A stretch of 64,000 nt of DNA from the NCBI GenBank assembly GCA_000434555.1, contig FR880112.1, positions 1-64,000 on the forward strand. The letters are read 5' to 3'. The DNA is from Clostridium sp. CAG:524. GTDB taxonomy: Bacteria > Bacillota_I > Bacilli_A > RF39 > UBA660. Positions 16,444 through 25,800 of this stretch are shown piece by piece (the first letter of the stretch is position 1; every line of letters begins with the position of its first letter). Under the pieces are notes generated by a model that was given only the letters and a program-made list of their open reading frames with translations, was not told where the DNA came from and did not search any database. Both the position numbers and the translations under genes were made by a program.

Positions 16444-17085
16444 ATGGAAAAAGAAAATAAAGAATTATGTAAAAAATGTGGTGGATTTTGTTGTATAAAA
16501 TCCGGATATGATTATAGTGCTAAAGACTTTGATGATTTAAGATATGATGCATTATATAATATATTAATGGAAGGTAAAACATCTATAGTAGCTTTTCTAT
16601 CAATTGAAAAGAATAAATTTGGACGTGAATATGTAACACCATTCTTATATTTAAGAGCTAGAAATACAGGTAGAGATGCAGTTGATTTATTAAGTTTTAA
16701 AACAAAATGCTCACTTCTTACTGAAAATGGATGCGAATATGATGCATCAAAAAGACCAAGTGGAGGATTAAATTTAATACCTGCTGAAAATGGATGTTAT
16801 CCTCTTGAAGATCCACTTGAGATTGTAATGACATGGAAGAACTATCAAAAAGTACTTGCTAAACTTGTTAAAAGAATTACCGGTAAATCAGTAGAAAAGC
16901 AACTTGAATGTGACATAGAAAAATTATTTAATGATATATTAAATGAGAATCTTGAAAATGTTACTTATAGAGAAAGACATGAAATAGGTCCTCTTGTTAC
17001 AAAATTAGCACATATGTATCCAAGCATTTTACATAAATCAGTAAGTAAAAAACAAAGTAGTGAACTTATCTTACAAAAGAAATAA
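16444..17085 (+). CDS. YkgJ-type cysteine-cluster protein
   Basis: 213 residues. N-terminal CKKCGGFCC, then 'TKCSLLTENGCEYDASKRPSGGLNLIP' and a further NGCYPLE: the Cys spacing of the YkgJ family (predicted Fe-S or zinc binding). GGGGA precedes ATG 16444. The C-terminal ~90 residues are helical and not part of the core. Function unknown. Confidence 0.75.
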   Translation: MEKENKELCKKCGGFCCIKSGYDYSAKDFDDLRYDALYNILMEGKTSIVAFLSIEKNKFGREYVTPFLYLRARNTGRDAVDLLSFKTKCSLLTENGCEYDASKRPSGGLNLIPAENGCYPLEDPLEIVMTWKNYQKVLAKLVKRITGKSVEKQLECDIEKLFNDILNENLENVTYRERHEIGPLVTKLAHMYPSILHKSVSKKQSSELILQKK

Positions 17086-17102
17086 TGTTAATAATAGTAA
17101 TT

Positions 17103-18281
17103 CTAATATACTGGAATTACTATTTTTACTTCTGTATATAAATTTAACTTAGAAGTATATTTAATCGTACCATTATGTAATTCAATAATCTCTTTAGATA
17201 AACAAAGACCAAGACCAGTACCAAATGATTTCTTTGAATAGAATGGAGTAAATAAATTATCAATAGTCTCTTTATCCATACCATGTCCATTATCTTTTAT
17301 AATTGTTATTAATTTATTATTTTCTATATAACTTTTTATATCAATTTTTCCATTATCACTTAATGCCTCAGTAGAATTTTTAAGTATATTTATAAGTACT
17401 TGTTTCATTCTATTATAGTCAGCATTAACAAATAGTTCTCTAGGAGAGTTAATATTTAATTTAATATTTTTATCATTAAAAAATGGTAATATTGTTTCTT
17501 TAGCTTCCATAAGTAAATCATAATAATTAATATTATTCTTTTTAATATCTAAATGATTTATAGAAGAAAAGTCTTTTAAAACATTTAATGCGTTTTCTAC
17601 TTCTATTTCTAATATATTTTTATATTTTAAACACTTATCACTATCATATGGATCAAATATACTTAAATATCCTTTTATTACTGCAAGAGGATTTTTTATT
17701 TCATGAGTTACTTTAAATATACTTGTTTTAATTAATTTATTATTTTCTATATCTTCAAGAGTATAATATAATTTCATACGTTTTTTAAGTAATATTATTA
17801 GGTTATATATTAGATATATGCTTATTAAAAATATGATATTGTAATTATCAAGTAAGAACATATATATTATATTTAATATTGTATATGTACTTATAAAATC
17901 TTTCTTATTTTTAATAATGAAATATAAAGTAAATAAAATTATATAATAACTTAATAGGTAAAATATATTTATATCAAGAAGATACAAAGTCATAAAAATA
18001 TTTATTATTGATAAGAATATATTTAATTTATATTTATCAAATATGAATGATAATATGATAGGTAAGGTTATATAATAAATATATTCTATCTTAAATACTC
18101 TAATAAACACATATAAACATAAAAAATATACAAGAAGTATAGTCAATTCTAATGTAACATTATTATGTAATTTATTTATTTCATCTTTTATATGAAAGAA
18201 TATTATATATATCATAATTGGTATTATAACTATACTATTAAAAATATAATTTATTTCTATATGATTCATTTTATTCACCAT
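17103..18281 (-). CDS. Membrane sensor histidine kinase (orphan)
   Basis: 392 residues: about six hydrophobic helices in the first ~170, then a HisKA domain with H-box VTHEIKNPLAVIKGYL, N-box QVLINILKNSTEAL, G1 DNGHGMD and G2 GTGLGLCLSKEIIELHNG. No periplasmic domain is visible, so it may sense within the membrane. No response regulator lies within the window next to it. ATG 18269 is an alternative start. Layout resembles KinB-type kinases, but that is inference. Confidence 0.88.
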   Translation of the reverse strand: MVNKMNHIEINYIFNSIVIIPIMIYIIFFHIKDEINKLHNNVTLELTILLVYFLCLYVFIRVFKIEYIYYITLPIILSFIFDKYKLNIFLSIINIFMTLYLLDINIFYLLSYYIILFTLYFIIKNKKDFISTYTILNIIYMFLLDNYNIIFLISIYLIYNLIILLKKRMKLYYTLEDIENNKLIKTSIFKVTHEIKNPLAVIKGYLSIFDPYDSDKCLKYKNILEIEVENALNVLKDFSSINHLDIKKNNINYYDLLMEAKETILPFFNDKNIKLNINSPRELFVNADYNRMKQVLINILKNSTEALSDNGKIDIKSYIENNKLITIIKDNGHGMDKETIDNLFTPFYSKKSFGTGLGLCLSKEIIELHNGTIKYTSKLNLYTEVKIVIPVY

Positions 18282-18352
18282 CTATATCTTAACACAATCA
18301 ATTTGTCGAATTTTGTCGAATTATGTCAAAAAAAATAAGAAAATTGAATTTC

Positions 18353-18670
18353 TTATTTTAAATCAGTCATATATTTTTTTATTTGTTTTGAATTAGGACC
18401 TAATATAATTTTAAGTTCATTATCAATTTCAACTATACCTTTAGCTCCTAATTTTTGTATTCCTTCTTTGTTTACAATACTTGTATCTTTAAGTCTTACT
18501 TTAAGTCTTGATAGATTTATTTCAGCATCTATTATATTATCTTTACCACCTAGGTATTGTATTAACTTATTAATTTCAATATGAAAATCTTTTCTTTTCA
18601 TTTTGATAACTATAAGTGATACAATTAAACATACAAGAATTATAACAACGTATTGCCAGTAATTTCCCAT
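18353..18670 (-). CDS. Membrane-anchored PTS EIIB-like protein without the phosphoryl Cys
   Basis: 105 residues: an N-terminal membrane helix (about 7-24), then an EIIB (glucose family) fold signature: 'IIDAEINLSRLKVRLKD' followed by 'VNKEGIQKLGAKGIVEI' and 'LKIILGPNSKQI'. In active EIIB the segment reads D-A-C-x-T-R-L; here the cysteine position is occupied by Asn or nearby residues, and the protein has no Cys at all. It cannot be phosphorylated in the usual way. Coupled with the preceding thioredoxin-like gene (TAATG). Confidence 0.7.
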   Translation of the reverse strand: MGNYWQYVVIILVCLIVSLIVIKMKRKDFHIEINKLIQYLGGKDNIIDAEINLSRLKVRLKDTSIVNKEGIQKLGAKGIVEIDNELKIILGPNSKQIKKYMTDLK

Positions 18671-19242
18671 TATTTTCCTCCTTTAAATTCTACTATATAA
18701 TTATTTATTTTATCTTTGAAATTATCTATATTATTTTGATTCCAATATAATGATGGAGTAGTTTTACCATTTATAATTGAAGTTTCATTATCAGTATACA
18801 TTATTTTACCATCTTTAATGATAACTAAATATGGTACTGATATATATAAGTTTCCTTCATCATTCATCATTAAATATTTTTCAAGTAAATTTACTAGTTT
18901 TTTATATTTAATATTGTTACTTTGTCTATCTTTTTTAATATCATAATATATTATTTCTTTTATATCATTATCTTTAGCAACTTCATTTAAGTATTTAGCA
19001 TAGTAGTTAGACCAAGTATTTTCTTTAAAACCCATAAATATTATACCACTTTTATTAAACGTATCTAATACTTCATCAATATTACCATATTTATATACAT
19101 TTTCTTTGCTTACTAAACTATATTCTTCATTAAAATTTTTATTATTATTTATATTTTCATTTTTACTAAAGTGATTATATATTAAATAAGCTCCAATTAT
19201 AGCCATAATTATTATAAGCATTATACTGCTTTTTTTCTTCAT
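18670..19242 (-). CDS. Membrane-anchored thioredoxin-like protein without Cys
   Basis: 190 residues with a signal-anchor (SIMLIIIMAIIGAYLIY) and an external domain whose order (GIIFMGFKENTWSNYYAKYLNEVAK, then PYLVIIKDGKIM) mirrors thioredoxin: beta strand, active-site loop, helix, cis-Pro-like VPYL. The CxxC position reads NTWS, so no redox activity is expected. Its stop overlaps the EIIB-like start. The fold call is from pattern only. Confidence 0.55.
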   Translation of the reverse strand: MKKKSSIMLIIIMAIIGAYLIYNHFSKNENINNNKNFNEEYSLVSKENVYKYGNIDEVLDTFNKSGIIFMGFKENTWSNYYAKYLNEVAKDNDIKEIIYYDIKKDRQSNNIKYKKLVNLLEKYLMMNDEGNLYISVPYLVIIKDGKIMYTDNETSIINGKTTPSLYWNQNNIDNFKDKINNYIVEFKGGK

Positions 19243-19293
19243 AGTTCACATCCTTACCATTATATTTTATCATATTATTATTTATTATAAAAG

Positions 19294-20004
19294 TTATTTA
19301 TAGAATTGTTTCATTATTGCTTCATTTTTATGTTTAACATAATATTTTGTATCAATTAAATTATTCATTAACTCTTTGAATGTTTTTCTTTTTCTATTTT
19401 GAAATTTAACGTGTGTAAATTCAGGATTAATTCTTGTTTTTTTATTCTTTTTCATATAATCAAGTAATGCGACTATGCATACGATAGTGATTATGCATCC
19501 AAAAATATTGATGTATATATTTTTATTTTCAATAAGATATTTTATTATATTATTATTTGTATTAAATGCATTTAAGCTTAAAAGTGCAAAACTTAATATT
19601 ACAAATATATCAAGTATTACTGTTTTAATTTTACCAATGATGCTTGATTGAACATTACCACCAAATCTATAAGTAGAGTAGTTAGTATATAATATTGAAA
19701 GTTCAAGTATTAGTGGAGCAAACATGATATTATATTCTATACCAAGTATTATAAATGATATACCATTTAATAATTTGTCACTAAATGCATCTAACATTGA
19801 ACCTAAAAATGTTGATATTTTAAGTCTTCTTGCTAAAAAGCCATCAATTGCGTCTGTTAAAAAAAGTATTATTGTAATTAAAGCACATACACTAGGGCCA
19901 TGGTATACATATATAAATGGTAATGCAAAAGCACCTAATAATCTTGTAGTAGTTATTAGATTTACAAATACAAGTTCAATAATTTTTAATGCACTATATT
20001 TCAT
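19294..20004 (-). CDS. CDP-alcohol phosphatidyltransferase
   Basis: 236 residues, several membrane helices. The family motif D-G-x2-A-R-x8-G-x3-D-x3-D is complete (IDGFLARRLKISTFLG then SMLDAFSD). PgsA (phosphatidylglycerophosphate synthase) or a related head-group transferase. ATG 20004 is chosen: the longer reading from TTG 20040 would begin inside the -35 box TTGACA. No Shine-Dalgarno precedes 20004, and a -10 box ends eight nt upstream, so translation is probably leaderless. Confidence 0.85.
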   Translation of the reverse strand: MKYSALKIIELVFVNLITTTRLLGAFALPFIYVYHGPSVCALITIILFLTDAIDGFLARRLKISTFLGSMLDAFSDKLLNGISFIILGIEYNIMFAPLILELSILYTNYSTYRFGGNVQSSIIGKIKTVILDIFVILSFALLSLNAFNTNNNIIKYLIENKNIYINIFGCIITIVCIVALLDYMKKNKKTRINPEFTHVKFQNRKRKTFKELMNNLIDTKYYVKHKNEAIMKQFYK

Positions 20005-20011
20005 AAGTATT

Positions 20012-20062
20012 ATTTTATGAAATATTATTTTATTTGTCAATGCAAAGATTTTGTGATATAAT
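20012..20062. promoter_or_regulatory. Divergent promoters sharing one -35 region (phosphatidyltransferase / ssrA)
   Basis: Minus strand: TTGACA (20040-20035), 17-nt spacer, TAAAAT (20017-20012). Plus strand: TTGTCA (20034-20039), 17-nt spacer, TATAAT (20057-20062). The two -35 hexamers overlap on opposite strands, so polymerase binding should be mutually exclusive. Confidence 0.7.
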
Positions 20063-20073
20063 TATGTACACAT

Positions 20074-20426
20074 GGGGATGCATTGATTCGACAGGATTAT
20101 GTTTGGGTAGAATGCAAGTAGTAGGCGTACTTTAAACGTAAAAACAAAATAATCGGAAACGATTTTAATTTTTCTCCAGCTTTTGCCTAAGTTAGGTAAA
20201 AAGGAGCTTCCACTTTTAACTTTTGTTCACGAGTTTTAAGAGGGGAGTCATAAAGTGAACTATATTATAAATTTGTTTATGATTTATAACGAATGATTAG
20301 TAAACTTTGAATAGTAAGAGAAGTTGGCAATCTACATTATTATTCGAGAATAAAAACCAACTAAACTTGTAGATGTTCTATTGGAATGAATCTTGGACAG
20401 GAGTTCGCTACTCCTCATCTCCACCA
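20074..20426 (+). ncRNA. ssrA: tmRNA
   Basis: One-piece tmRNA. The 5' GGGGATG pairs with CATCTCC before ACCA at 20423-20426; the tRNA-like 3' end GGACAGGAGTTCGCTACTCC carries the T-arm. Internal frame ends ...FNFSPAFA stop (stop at about 20188-20190), a hydrophobic tag end of the kind read by ClpXP/Lon; -AFA ends are known from Mollicutes. Rescues ribosomes stalled on broken mRNAs. Confidence 0.95.
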
Positions 20427-20488
20427 AATATGTTATTTACTCTTTAAAAAGAGTTTTTCTTTTGATATAATTTTATTGTTGTTAATAT

Positions 20489-20563
20489 TGCCCTGTGGCC
20501 AAGTGGTAAGGCTCTGGACTCTGACTCCAGCATGCATAGGTTCGAATCCTATCAGGGCAACCA
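20489..20563 (+). tRNA. tRNA-Gln (CTG)
   Basis: Acceptor TGCCCTG/CAGGGCA with encoded CCA, anticodon stem CTGGA/TCCAG and loop CTCTGAC giving anticodon CTG; T-loop TTCGAAT. U1-A72 is typical of tRNA-Gln. Confidence 0.92.
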
Positions 20564-20564
20564 T

Positions 20565-20640
20565 GCCAAAATAGCTCAATTGGTAGAGCAACTGAATCGT
20601 AATCAGTAGGTTGGGGGTTCGATTCCTCTTTTTGGCACCA
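20565..20640 (+). tRNA. tRNA-Thr (CGT)
   Basis: Acceptor GCCAAAA/TTTTGGC, discriminator A, encoded CCA; anticodon stem ACTGA/TCAGT with loop ATCGTAA giving anticodon CGT. One nt after tRNA-Gln, so co-transcribed with it. Confidence 0.9.
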
Positions 20641-20752
20641 TAAAGAAATTTTATTGTATTATATAAATGTTAAAATTAGTTGCGTAATTTCCATAGAATA
20701 TTGGTAGAATATACTTACTTAAAATGCTATTATCTTTTTGAAAGGAGAAAGT

Positions 20753-21331
20753 ATGAATTTAGGAAATAAAATAATGACTTTAAGAAAAAAGAATAATCTT
20801 TCACAAGAAGATTTAGCAGAGAAAGTAGGTGTAACAAGACAAACAATATCTAAATGGGAACTTGAAGAAACAACACCAGATATTAATCAAGCAAGGAAAC
20901 TATCTATGATATTTAATATAAGTCTTGATGAACTTGTTAATAATGATGTAAATAGTATATTAATAGAAAAAGTAAGTAATACAGAAAGACTAGCTGGTAT
21001 AATTATTAAGATATTAAAGGTATCAGGTATATTACTTATATTATTTATTGTTTTAATGCTTACATTACTTATAATGTTTAATTTTAAAAGATTTAATAAT
21101 GATAGAGTTATAGTTGGAAAAGCTAGTGTTTCTTGTAAACTTAATAGTGAAGAATATTTATATGAAGTTGAATATAATAAAAACTATCAAGTTATCAATG
21201 CTGGAGGAGATGCTTTTATACCTAATCATATAGATGTTGAAAAATATGAAGACATTAATCAAATTATTGCTCATATTGAAGATTATTTTAGTGAACATAA
21301 TGGTTCTTGTGAAGTTAATTATTCAAAATAA
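20753..21331 (+). CDS. XRE-family transcriptional regulator with membrane anchor
   Basis: 192 residues. N-terminal HTH_3 ('NKIMTLRKKNNLSQEDLAEKVGVTRQTISKWE', residues about 4-36), then one membrane helix (about 82-108) and an external ~75-residue tail. Membrane-tethered XRE regulators of this layout are common in Firmicutes. GAAAGGAG precedes ATG 20753. Targets unknown. Confidence 0.85.
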   Translation: MNLGNKIMTLRKKNNLSQEDLAEKVGVTRQTISKWELEETTPDINQARKLSMIFNISLDELVNNDVNSILIEKVSNTERLAGIIIKILKVSGILLILFIVLMLTLLIMFNFKRFNNDRVIVGKASVSCKLNSEEYLYEVEYNKNYQVINAGGDAFIPNHIDVEKYEDINQIIAHIEDYFSEHNGSCEVNYSK

Positions 21332-21334
21332 AAT

Positions 21335-21364
21335 AACAGGTTGTATTAGTACAACTTGTTTTTA
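21335..21364 (+). terminator. Terminator after the XRE regulator
   Basis: AACAGGTTGT / ACAACTTGTT stem with one G-U pair, loop ATTAGT, then T-run. Confidence 0.8.
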
Positions 21365-21406
21365 AATAGATGTATGTTATAATAAATAACTAAAGTGAGG
21401 TATGTT

Positions 21407-22327
21407 ATGAAGAAAATTGATGTATTAGAAAATGAATTATATGGATGCATATATACTATTCCAAGACTTAAAAACTATGATAAAATATGGTCTAAAATAA
21501 GTAGTGATAAAGAAATATTAAAGGAAGCAATAACTATCACTAGAGATAAATTTGACGAAAACGACACTGTAGTTGCTCCTACTATATGCTATTCAATATT
21601 ATTTGATTATGAACAAGTAGATAAAGAAGTATATGAAGATTTAGTAAGAAGTATATATAGTAATAGAGATATTGCAAGAATTGTTATGGATGGAGCATCT
21701 AATGGTGGAAACTCATTCTTACTTATGACTTTATGGAATCAAAATTTAAAATTAACTGAAGAACAAAAAGCATTCGCAGTAGATGAAGCAATGAACAAGA
21801 TAGGTACAGTTCGTTACCAAAATAATAGAGAAGAATATAACAAAGCTTTAAAAAATAAAGGAATAAGTGATAAAATGACTATTAATATTCCTGATACTAA
21901 TATTCCAATTGGACTAGAAACATATTATATGCGTATTAATTATTTAGCATCACTTTTGTCTACAACACAAGCACATGGAACAGGAGAATTTGATATTAGA
22001 TTTTGGATTCTTAGAAATCCTAATTGGTCAAATCTTGAAAAAGAAAAACTAGTTTATGACTTTTGGTATGATGAAGAAGATTTCAAAACATGCTTAATAG
22101 AATGGAAAAGTGCTATTATAAATGAGCCTGTAAACTTTAAAGATTCAGAATTCTTATTTGAAACATTTGATATTTATGAATGTACATATCAAATGTTATT
22201 AGAATTTTATAAAGATAAAGAAACTGCAGATAGAATATATGATGAAATAGAATTTTGTAAAACTATGCGTAAATTAAGAGAACGTTCAAATAGAAAAGAA
22301 TTCATACCTAAAAAAGAAATTAAATAA
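21407..22327 (+). CDS. Uncharacterised cytoplasmic protein
   Basis: 306 residues, acidic, no signal or membrane helix. I do not recognise a family. The C-terminal segment TADRIYDEIEFCKTMRKLRE (about 277-296) resembles SARIIHEEIELCRELKKFKP near the C-terminus of the product of 32754-33251, hinting at a shared module. GAGG precedes ATG 21407. Monocistronic, with its own terminator. Confidence 0.8.
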   Translation: MKKIDVLENELYGCIYTIPRLKNYDKIWSKISSDKEILKEAITITRDKFDENDTVVAPTICYSILFDYEQVDKEVYEDLVRSIYSNRDIARIVMDGASNGGNSFLLMTLWNQNLKLTEEQKAFAVDEAMNKIGTVRYQNNREEYNKALKNKGISDKMTINIPDTNIPIGLETYYMRINYLASLLSTTQAHGTGEFDIRFWILRNPNWSNLEKEKLVYDFWYDEEDFKTCLIEWKSAIINEPVNFKDSEFLFETFDIYECTYQMLLEFYKDKETADRIYDEIEFCKTMRKLRERSNRKEFIPKKEIK

Positions 22328-22341
22328 AAAATTAACAATTA

Positions 22342-22365
22342 AACTAACATATAGTTAGTTTTTTT
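22342..22365 (+). terminator. Terminator
   Basis: AACTAAC / GTTAGTT stem, 5-nt loop, T-run. Confidence 0.85.
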
Positions 22366-22416
22366 AATATACCTATGTTATAATTATTTTAGTATTTAGA
22401 ATATTAGAGGTGCAGT

Positions 22417-24045
22417 ATGAAAAAATTTAAAAATTATTTAATGTTAATAAGTTTATTGATAATACCAAATATTGTTTTAGCGAGTACTAATAATACAATT
22501 TCTCTTTATGAAGCAGTATTTTATGAATTTTTTGCTACAATATTTGCTACTCTTTTTGTTTTAAAGCCATTATCAAAATTATTTTCAGAAACAGAAAGTG
22601 AAAAGCTTTTTTGGAAATTATTTGGTATTAGAGCACTAATATTGATTATATTTGATCTATTTATCTCTACTAATATATATAAAACTGATATGTTAGTAAT
22701 AGCTATTTTTGGAATATTTATTGTACCTATATGTAGTATAATAAAGAAAAAAGATCCTTATAAAAAAGTACAATCTGTGCCTAATATAACAGTAACATCA
22801 CAAATGGCTAATAAAACAAAAACAGAAGTTATCATCAAATGTGCTAAATGTGGCAATGTAATGAATGTTAATGACAAATTTTGTACTAATTGTGGTGAAG
22901 CATTTAGTGGTAATAATGCTATCGTTAGTGAAGAAGTTGTAGAAGTAGTAGATCCATCTAAATTTGATATAATCTTTCAAGCAAAAGATGATGATAAACT
23001 ATTAGAAGCATTTATATATAGAGAACTTAAAAAAGCAGAACTTAATCTTGATACCCCACTTATACCACAAGAATTAATGAAAAGAAAAAATGTCTTCAAT
23101 ATTATATTTTCAGTATTGATATTTGCTTATGTATCTCTTATATTCTTTCACTTTCCACTTATAACATATATTATAGGTATAGTAATATTATTTATATTAT
23201 CAAAATTAACTAAAAAATATAATTTAATGAATTATTTAAAGAAAGAGGTTAAATCAAGACCAGGTGAAAAAATATCTAATATAATTATGAATACTAAAGT
23301 TTCATTAATTGAAGATACTAGTAAAAAGAAAAATATAGTATTTATATTAATCGCAGTTATTATTCCTCTTGTAATATTCTATGAACCTAGAATATTGTAT
23401 GAAGAAACAACTGGTGGTTATGCAGTTAGATTTTATACTTTTGGACTTACTAATTATAAAACTGCAACTATACCTGAAACATATAAAAATAAAAAGATTG
23501 TTGAATTAAGAGGTAATACATTTTCTAATATGCCATTCTTAGAAAGTGTTAGCCTTCCAAATACTATTAAAGAAATAAGGGGTCAAGCTTTTAAAAATGA
23601 TAGAAAACTAACAACAGTAAATATTCCATCAAGTTTAGAGTACTTGGGCGGTGGTGCTTTTTATAATTGTACTAGCATTACTGAAATAATACTTCCTGAT
23701 ACATTAACTGAATTAGGTGGAGAAGCATTTTATAATGCAAGTTCTCTTAGAAATATAAAACTATCAGAAAATCTTATTGAAATAAAAGGAAATACTTTTG
23801 AAGAATGTACATCTCTTACTAGTATTGTAATTCCTGATAAAGTTACTAGAATAGGAGGACATGCATTTTATCATAATACTTCATTATCAGGTGTTACAAT
23901 ATCAAAAAATAGTAAACTTACTGAAATAGGATCAAGTGCTTTTAGACAATGCCCAAGCCTTCAAAATATAATATATCCATGCAGGACTTATGTTAATGAA
24001 AGAGCATTTAAAGAAAGCCCTACAAGCATACAATGTTATAGATAG
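22417..24045 (+). CDS. Membrane protein with zinc ribbon and BspA-type leucine-rich repeats
   Basis: 542 residues. Order: N-terminal membrane helices (about 7-25, 33-52, 70-108), a zinc ribbon (CAKCGNVMNVNDKFCTNCG, about 145-163), more helices (about 225-260 and 305-320), then five to six LRR_5/BspA repeats (about 365-530) of the form L-x-x-I-x-L-P-x-x-L-x-E-I-G-x-x-A-F. The LRR part is probably extracytoplasmic. First of four genes running to 27203; it stops 14 nt before the radical SAM start. Confidence 0.8.
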   Translation: MKKFKNYLMLISLLIIPNIVLASTNNTISLYEAVFYEFFATIFATLFVLKPLSKLFSETESEKLFWKLFGIRALILIIFDLFISTNIYKTDMLVIAIFGIFIVPICSIIKKKDPYKKVQSVPNITVTSQMANKTKTEVIIKCAKCGNVMNVNDKFCTNCGEAFSGNNAIVSEEVVEVVDPSKFDIIFQAKDDDKLLEAFIYRELKKAELNLDTPLIPQELMKRKNVFNIIFSVLIFAYVSLIFFHFPLITYIIGIVILFILSKLTKKYNLMNYLKKEVKSRPGEKISNIIMNTKVSLIEDTSKKKNIVFILIAVIIPLVIFYEPRILYEETTGGYAVRFYTFGLTNYKTATIPETYKNKKIVELRGNTFSNMPFLESVSLPNTIKEIRGQAFKNDRKLTTVNIPSSLEYLGGGAFYNCTSITEIILPDTLTELGGEAFYNASSLRNIKLSENLIEIKGNTFEECTSLTSIVIPDKVTRIGGHAFYHNTSLSGVTISKNSKLTEIGSSAFRQCPSLQNIIYPCRTYVNERAFKESPTSIQCYR

Positions 24046-24059
24046 AAAGAGTGATAAAC

Positions 24060-25799
24060 ATGAATAATACAAAATTTATACATCTATTATATGTTCCAAC
24101 TATGGCATGTAATATGGCATGCAAATATTGTTATCTTGAAGATAATACAAAAGATGAATATAGTAATATTGATTCCATTGAAACATTAAAATATGCGATT
24201 AATAAATTCAAAAAAAATAATGTTATTCCATTTAATATTTCACTTCATGGAGGAGAAGTAACAACACTTTCTAAAAAAGAATTCCATGATTTAATAAAAT
24301 ACATAAGTGATTACTATAAAGAAAATAAAAATATTATAACAAACGCAGGATTCAAAGTAGGAAAGCCACATATAAAAACTAATCTATATGGATTAGATAA
24401 ACATATAGATACAATAAAAGAATTTAATGTGTCTATTTCTGGTAGTTTAGATTTACCACTATCACTTCATGATGAATATAGAGTTACTAAAGGAAACAAT
24501 AAAACACTAGATAAAATACTTAGTAATATAGAACTATTAAAAGATATTCCAAATAAAAAGAAAATTTCTTCTACAATATTTAAAGAACATTATGAAAAAA
24601 TAGATGAAATAATTAATGATATTAAATTTTTACACAAAAATACTTGTTTAGATATGAATGACTTTAATTTTATGATAGGATTTGACTATAATTCAAATGG
24701 TATACTTCATCATATAACAGAAGAAGAACAAGTATCATTCTATGAAAGAATGCATAAAGAATTTGATGGTACAGATTTGGATTATGGAGTAAATGGTCCA
24801 TGGTTTGATGAATTTGGTCCTGAATATTGTTCTAATTGTGATAACTGTGGTAAAAAGTTCTTCTTACTTGAAAAAAATGGTGATATCTATTCATGTGTAA
24901 GAGGTCAAAAAAATAAAGATTATTACTATGGAAATATATATAAAAACACTATAGAAGAAATACTAACTAATGCAGAATTAAAAATATTTAATAACCATAA
25001 TAAACTATCATTTAATGATGAATGTGCTAAATGTGGATACTTATATTTATGTAAAACAGGTTGCCCATTTGTGAAGAATAACTATAATACTAATAAAAGT
25101 TATACATGTTTATTACAACAAAAAATGTATAAAGATAGAAATTATTCAAAAGATATATATAATGATGAAACAGTTTATAGATATCTATCTAATATGAGAA
25201 ATATAGATCTTACTAAATATATACCAAATAGGATAAGTAATAACAATCAAGATTTAGTGAGTATAATTAATAATGATAAAAACTTAAAATATATTTATGA
25301 TGATGATTCATTTATATTATCAGTAGATGGAATAGAATTTAAATTAGAGTCTCAAATTATAAAGAAAACTAGAGATATAGTTTATATCGCTAAAACATCT
25401 AAAATAGAAATATATATGAAAAAGAATTTAATAAATGAAGTATGTGATTATCCTGAAAATAATTCATTATATATAATGTTATTATCTGGCGATTTAATCA
25501 CATATGGAGATGAAAATAGAACTAAACAAAGACATATTGCAACACATCAAATATATAAAGGCGTTTTAGATAACAATGTTTCATCTAAAAAAGGATATTA
25601 TAAATATGATATATCATCTTTAATAAAAGAATATAGTAAAGAATACTCAATGAGTGATCCAAATAATATATTCTTTACTACATCATCTTTAAGAGATTAT
25701 CATTATTTAAAGCAAAAGAATAATGCATATTATCATATAAATGCTATAAATTTACCATTTCAAAATATTGAATTTTATTATATAGATAAGGAGTTATAG
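24060..25799 (+). CDS. Radical SAM-SPASM protein (peptide or protein maturase)
   Basis: 579 residues. The radical SAM cluster motif is ACNMACKYCYL (C-x3-C-x2-C, about residues 14-24). SPASM-like auxiliary cysteines follow: CSNCDNCG near 258, CVRGQ near 280, and CAKCGYLYLCKTGCPF near 320, then C at 350. The C-terminal ~200 residues are additional. SPASM enzymes modify peptides or act as sulfatase-maturase types. ATG 24060 follows GAGTGATAAAC. The very next gene encodes a small protein that shares the motif IDLTKY with this enzyme's C-terminal part (N-I-D-L-T-K-Y, about 381). Confidence 0.85.
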   Translation: MNNTKFIHLLYVPTMACNMACKYCYLEDNTKDEYSNIDSIETLKYAINKFKKNNVIPFNISLHGGEVTTLSKKEFHDLIKYISDYYKENKNIITNAGFKVGKPHIKTNLYGLDKHIDTIKEFNVSISGSLDLPLSLHDEYRVTKGNNKTLDKILSNIELLKDIPNKKKISSTIFKEHYEKIDEIINDIKFLHKNTCLDMNDFNFMIGFDYNSNGILHHITEEEQVSFYERMHKEFDGTDLDYGVNGPWFDEFGPEYCSNCDNCGKKFFLLEKNGDIYSCVRGQKNKDYYYGNIYKNTIEEILTNAELKIFNNHNKLSFNDECAKCGYLYLCKTGCPFVKNNYNTNKSYTCLLQQKMYKDRNYSKDIYNDETVYRYLSNMRNIDLTKYIPNRISNNNQDLVSIINNDKNLKYIYDDDSFILSVDGIEFKLESQIIKKTRDIVYIAKTSKIEIYMKKNLINEVCDYPENNSLYIMLLSGDLITYGDENRTKQRHIATHQIYKGVLDNNVSSKKGYYKYDISSLIKEYSKEYSMSDPNNIFFTTSSLRDYHYLKQKNNAYYHINAINLPFQNIEFYYIDKEL

Positions 25800-25800
25800 A

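Noticed and set aside
20005..20040. 12-residue extension of the phosphatidyltransferase from TTG 20040
   Set aside because: The extension consists of the -35 box, spacer and -10 box of a good promoter.
20386..20574. 62-residue reading frame
   Set aside because: It runs through the 3' end of tmRNA and tRNA-Gln; no ribosome site and no protein-like pattern beyond the RNA sequence.
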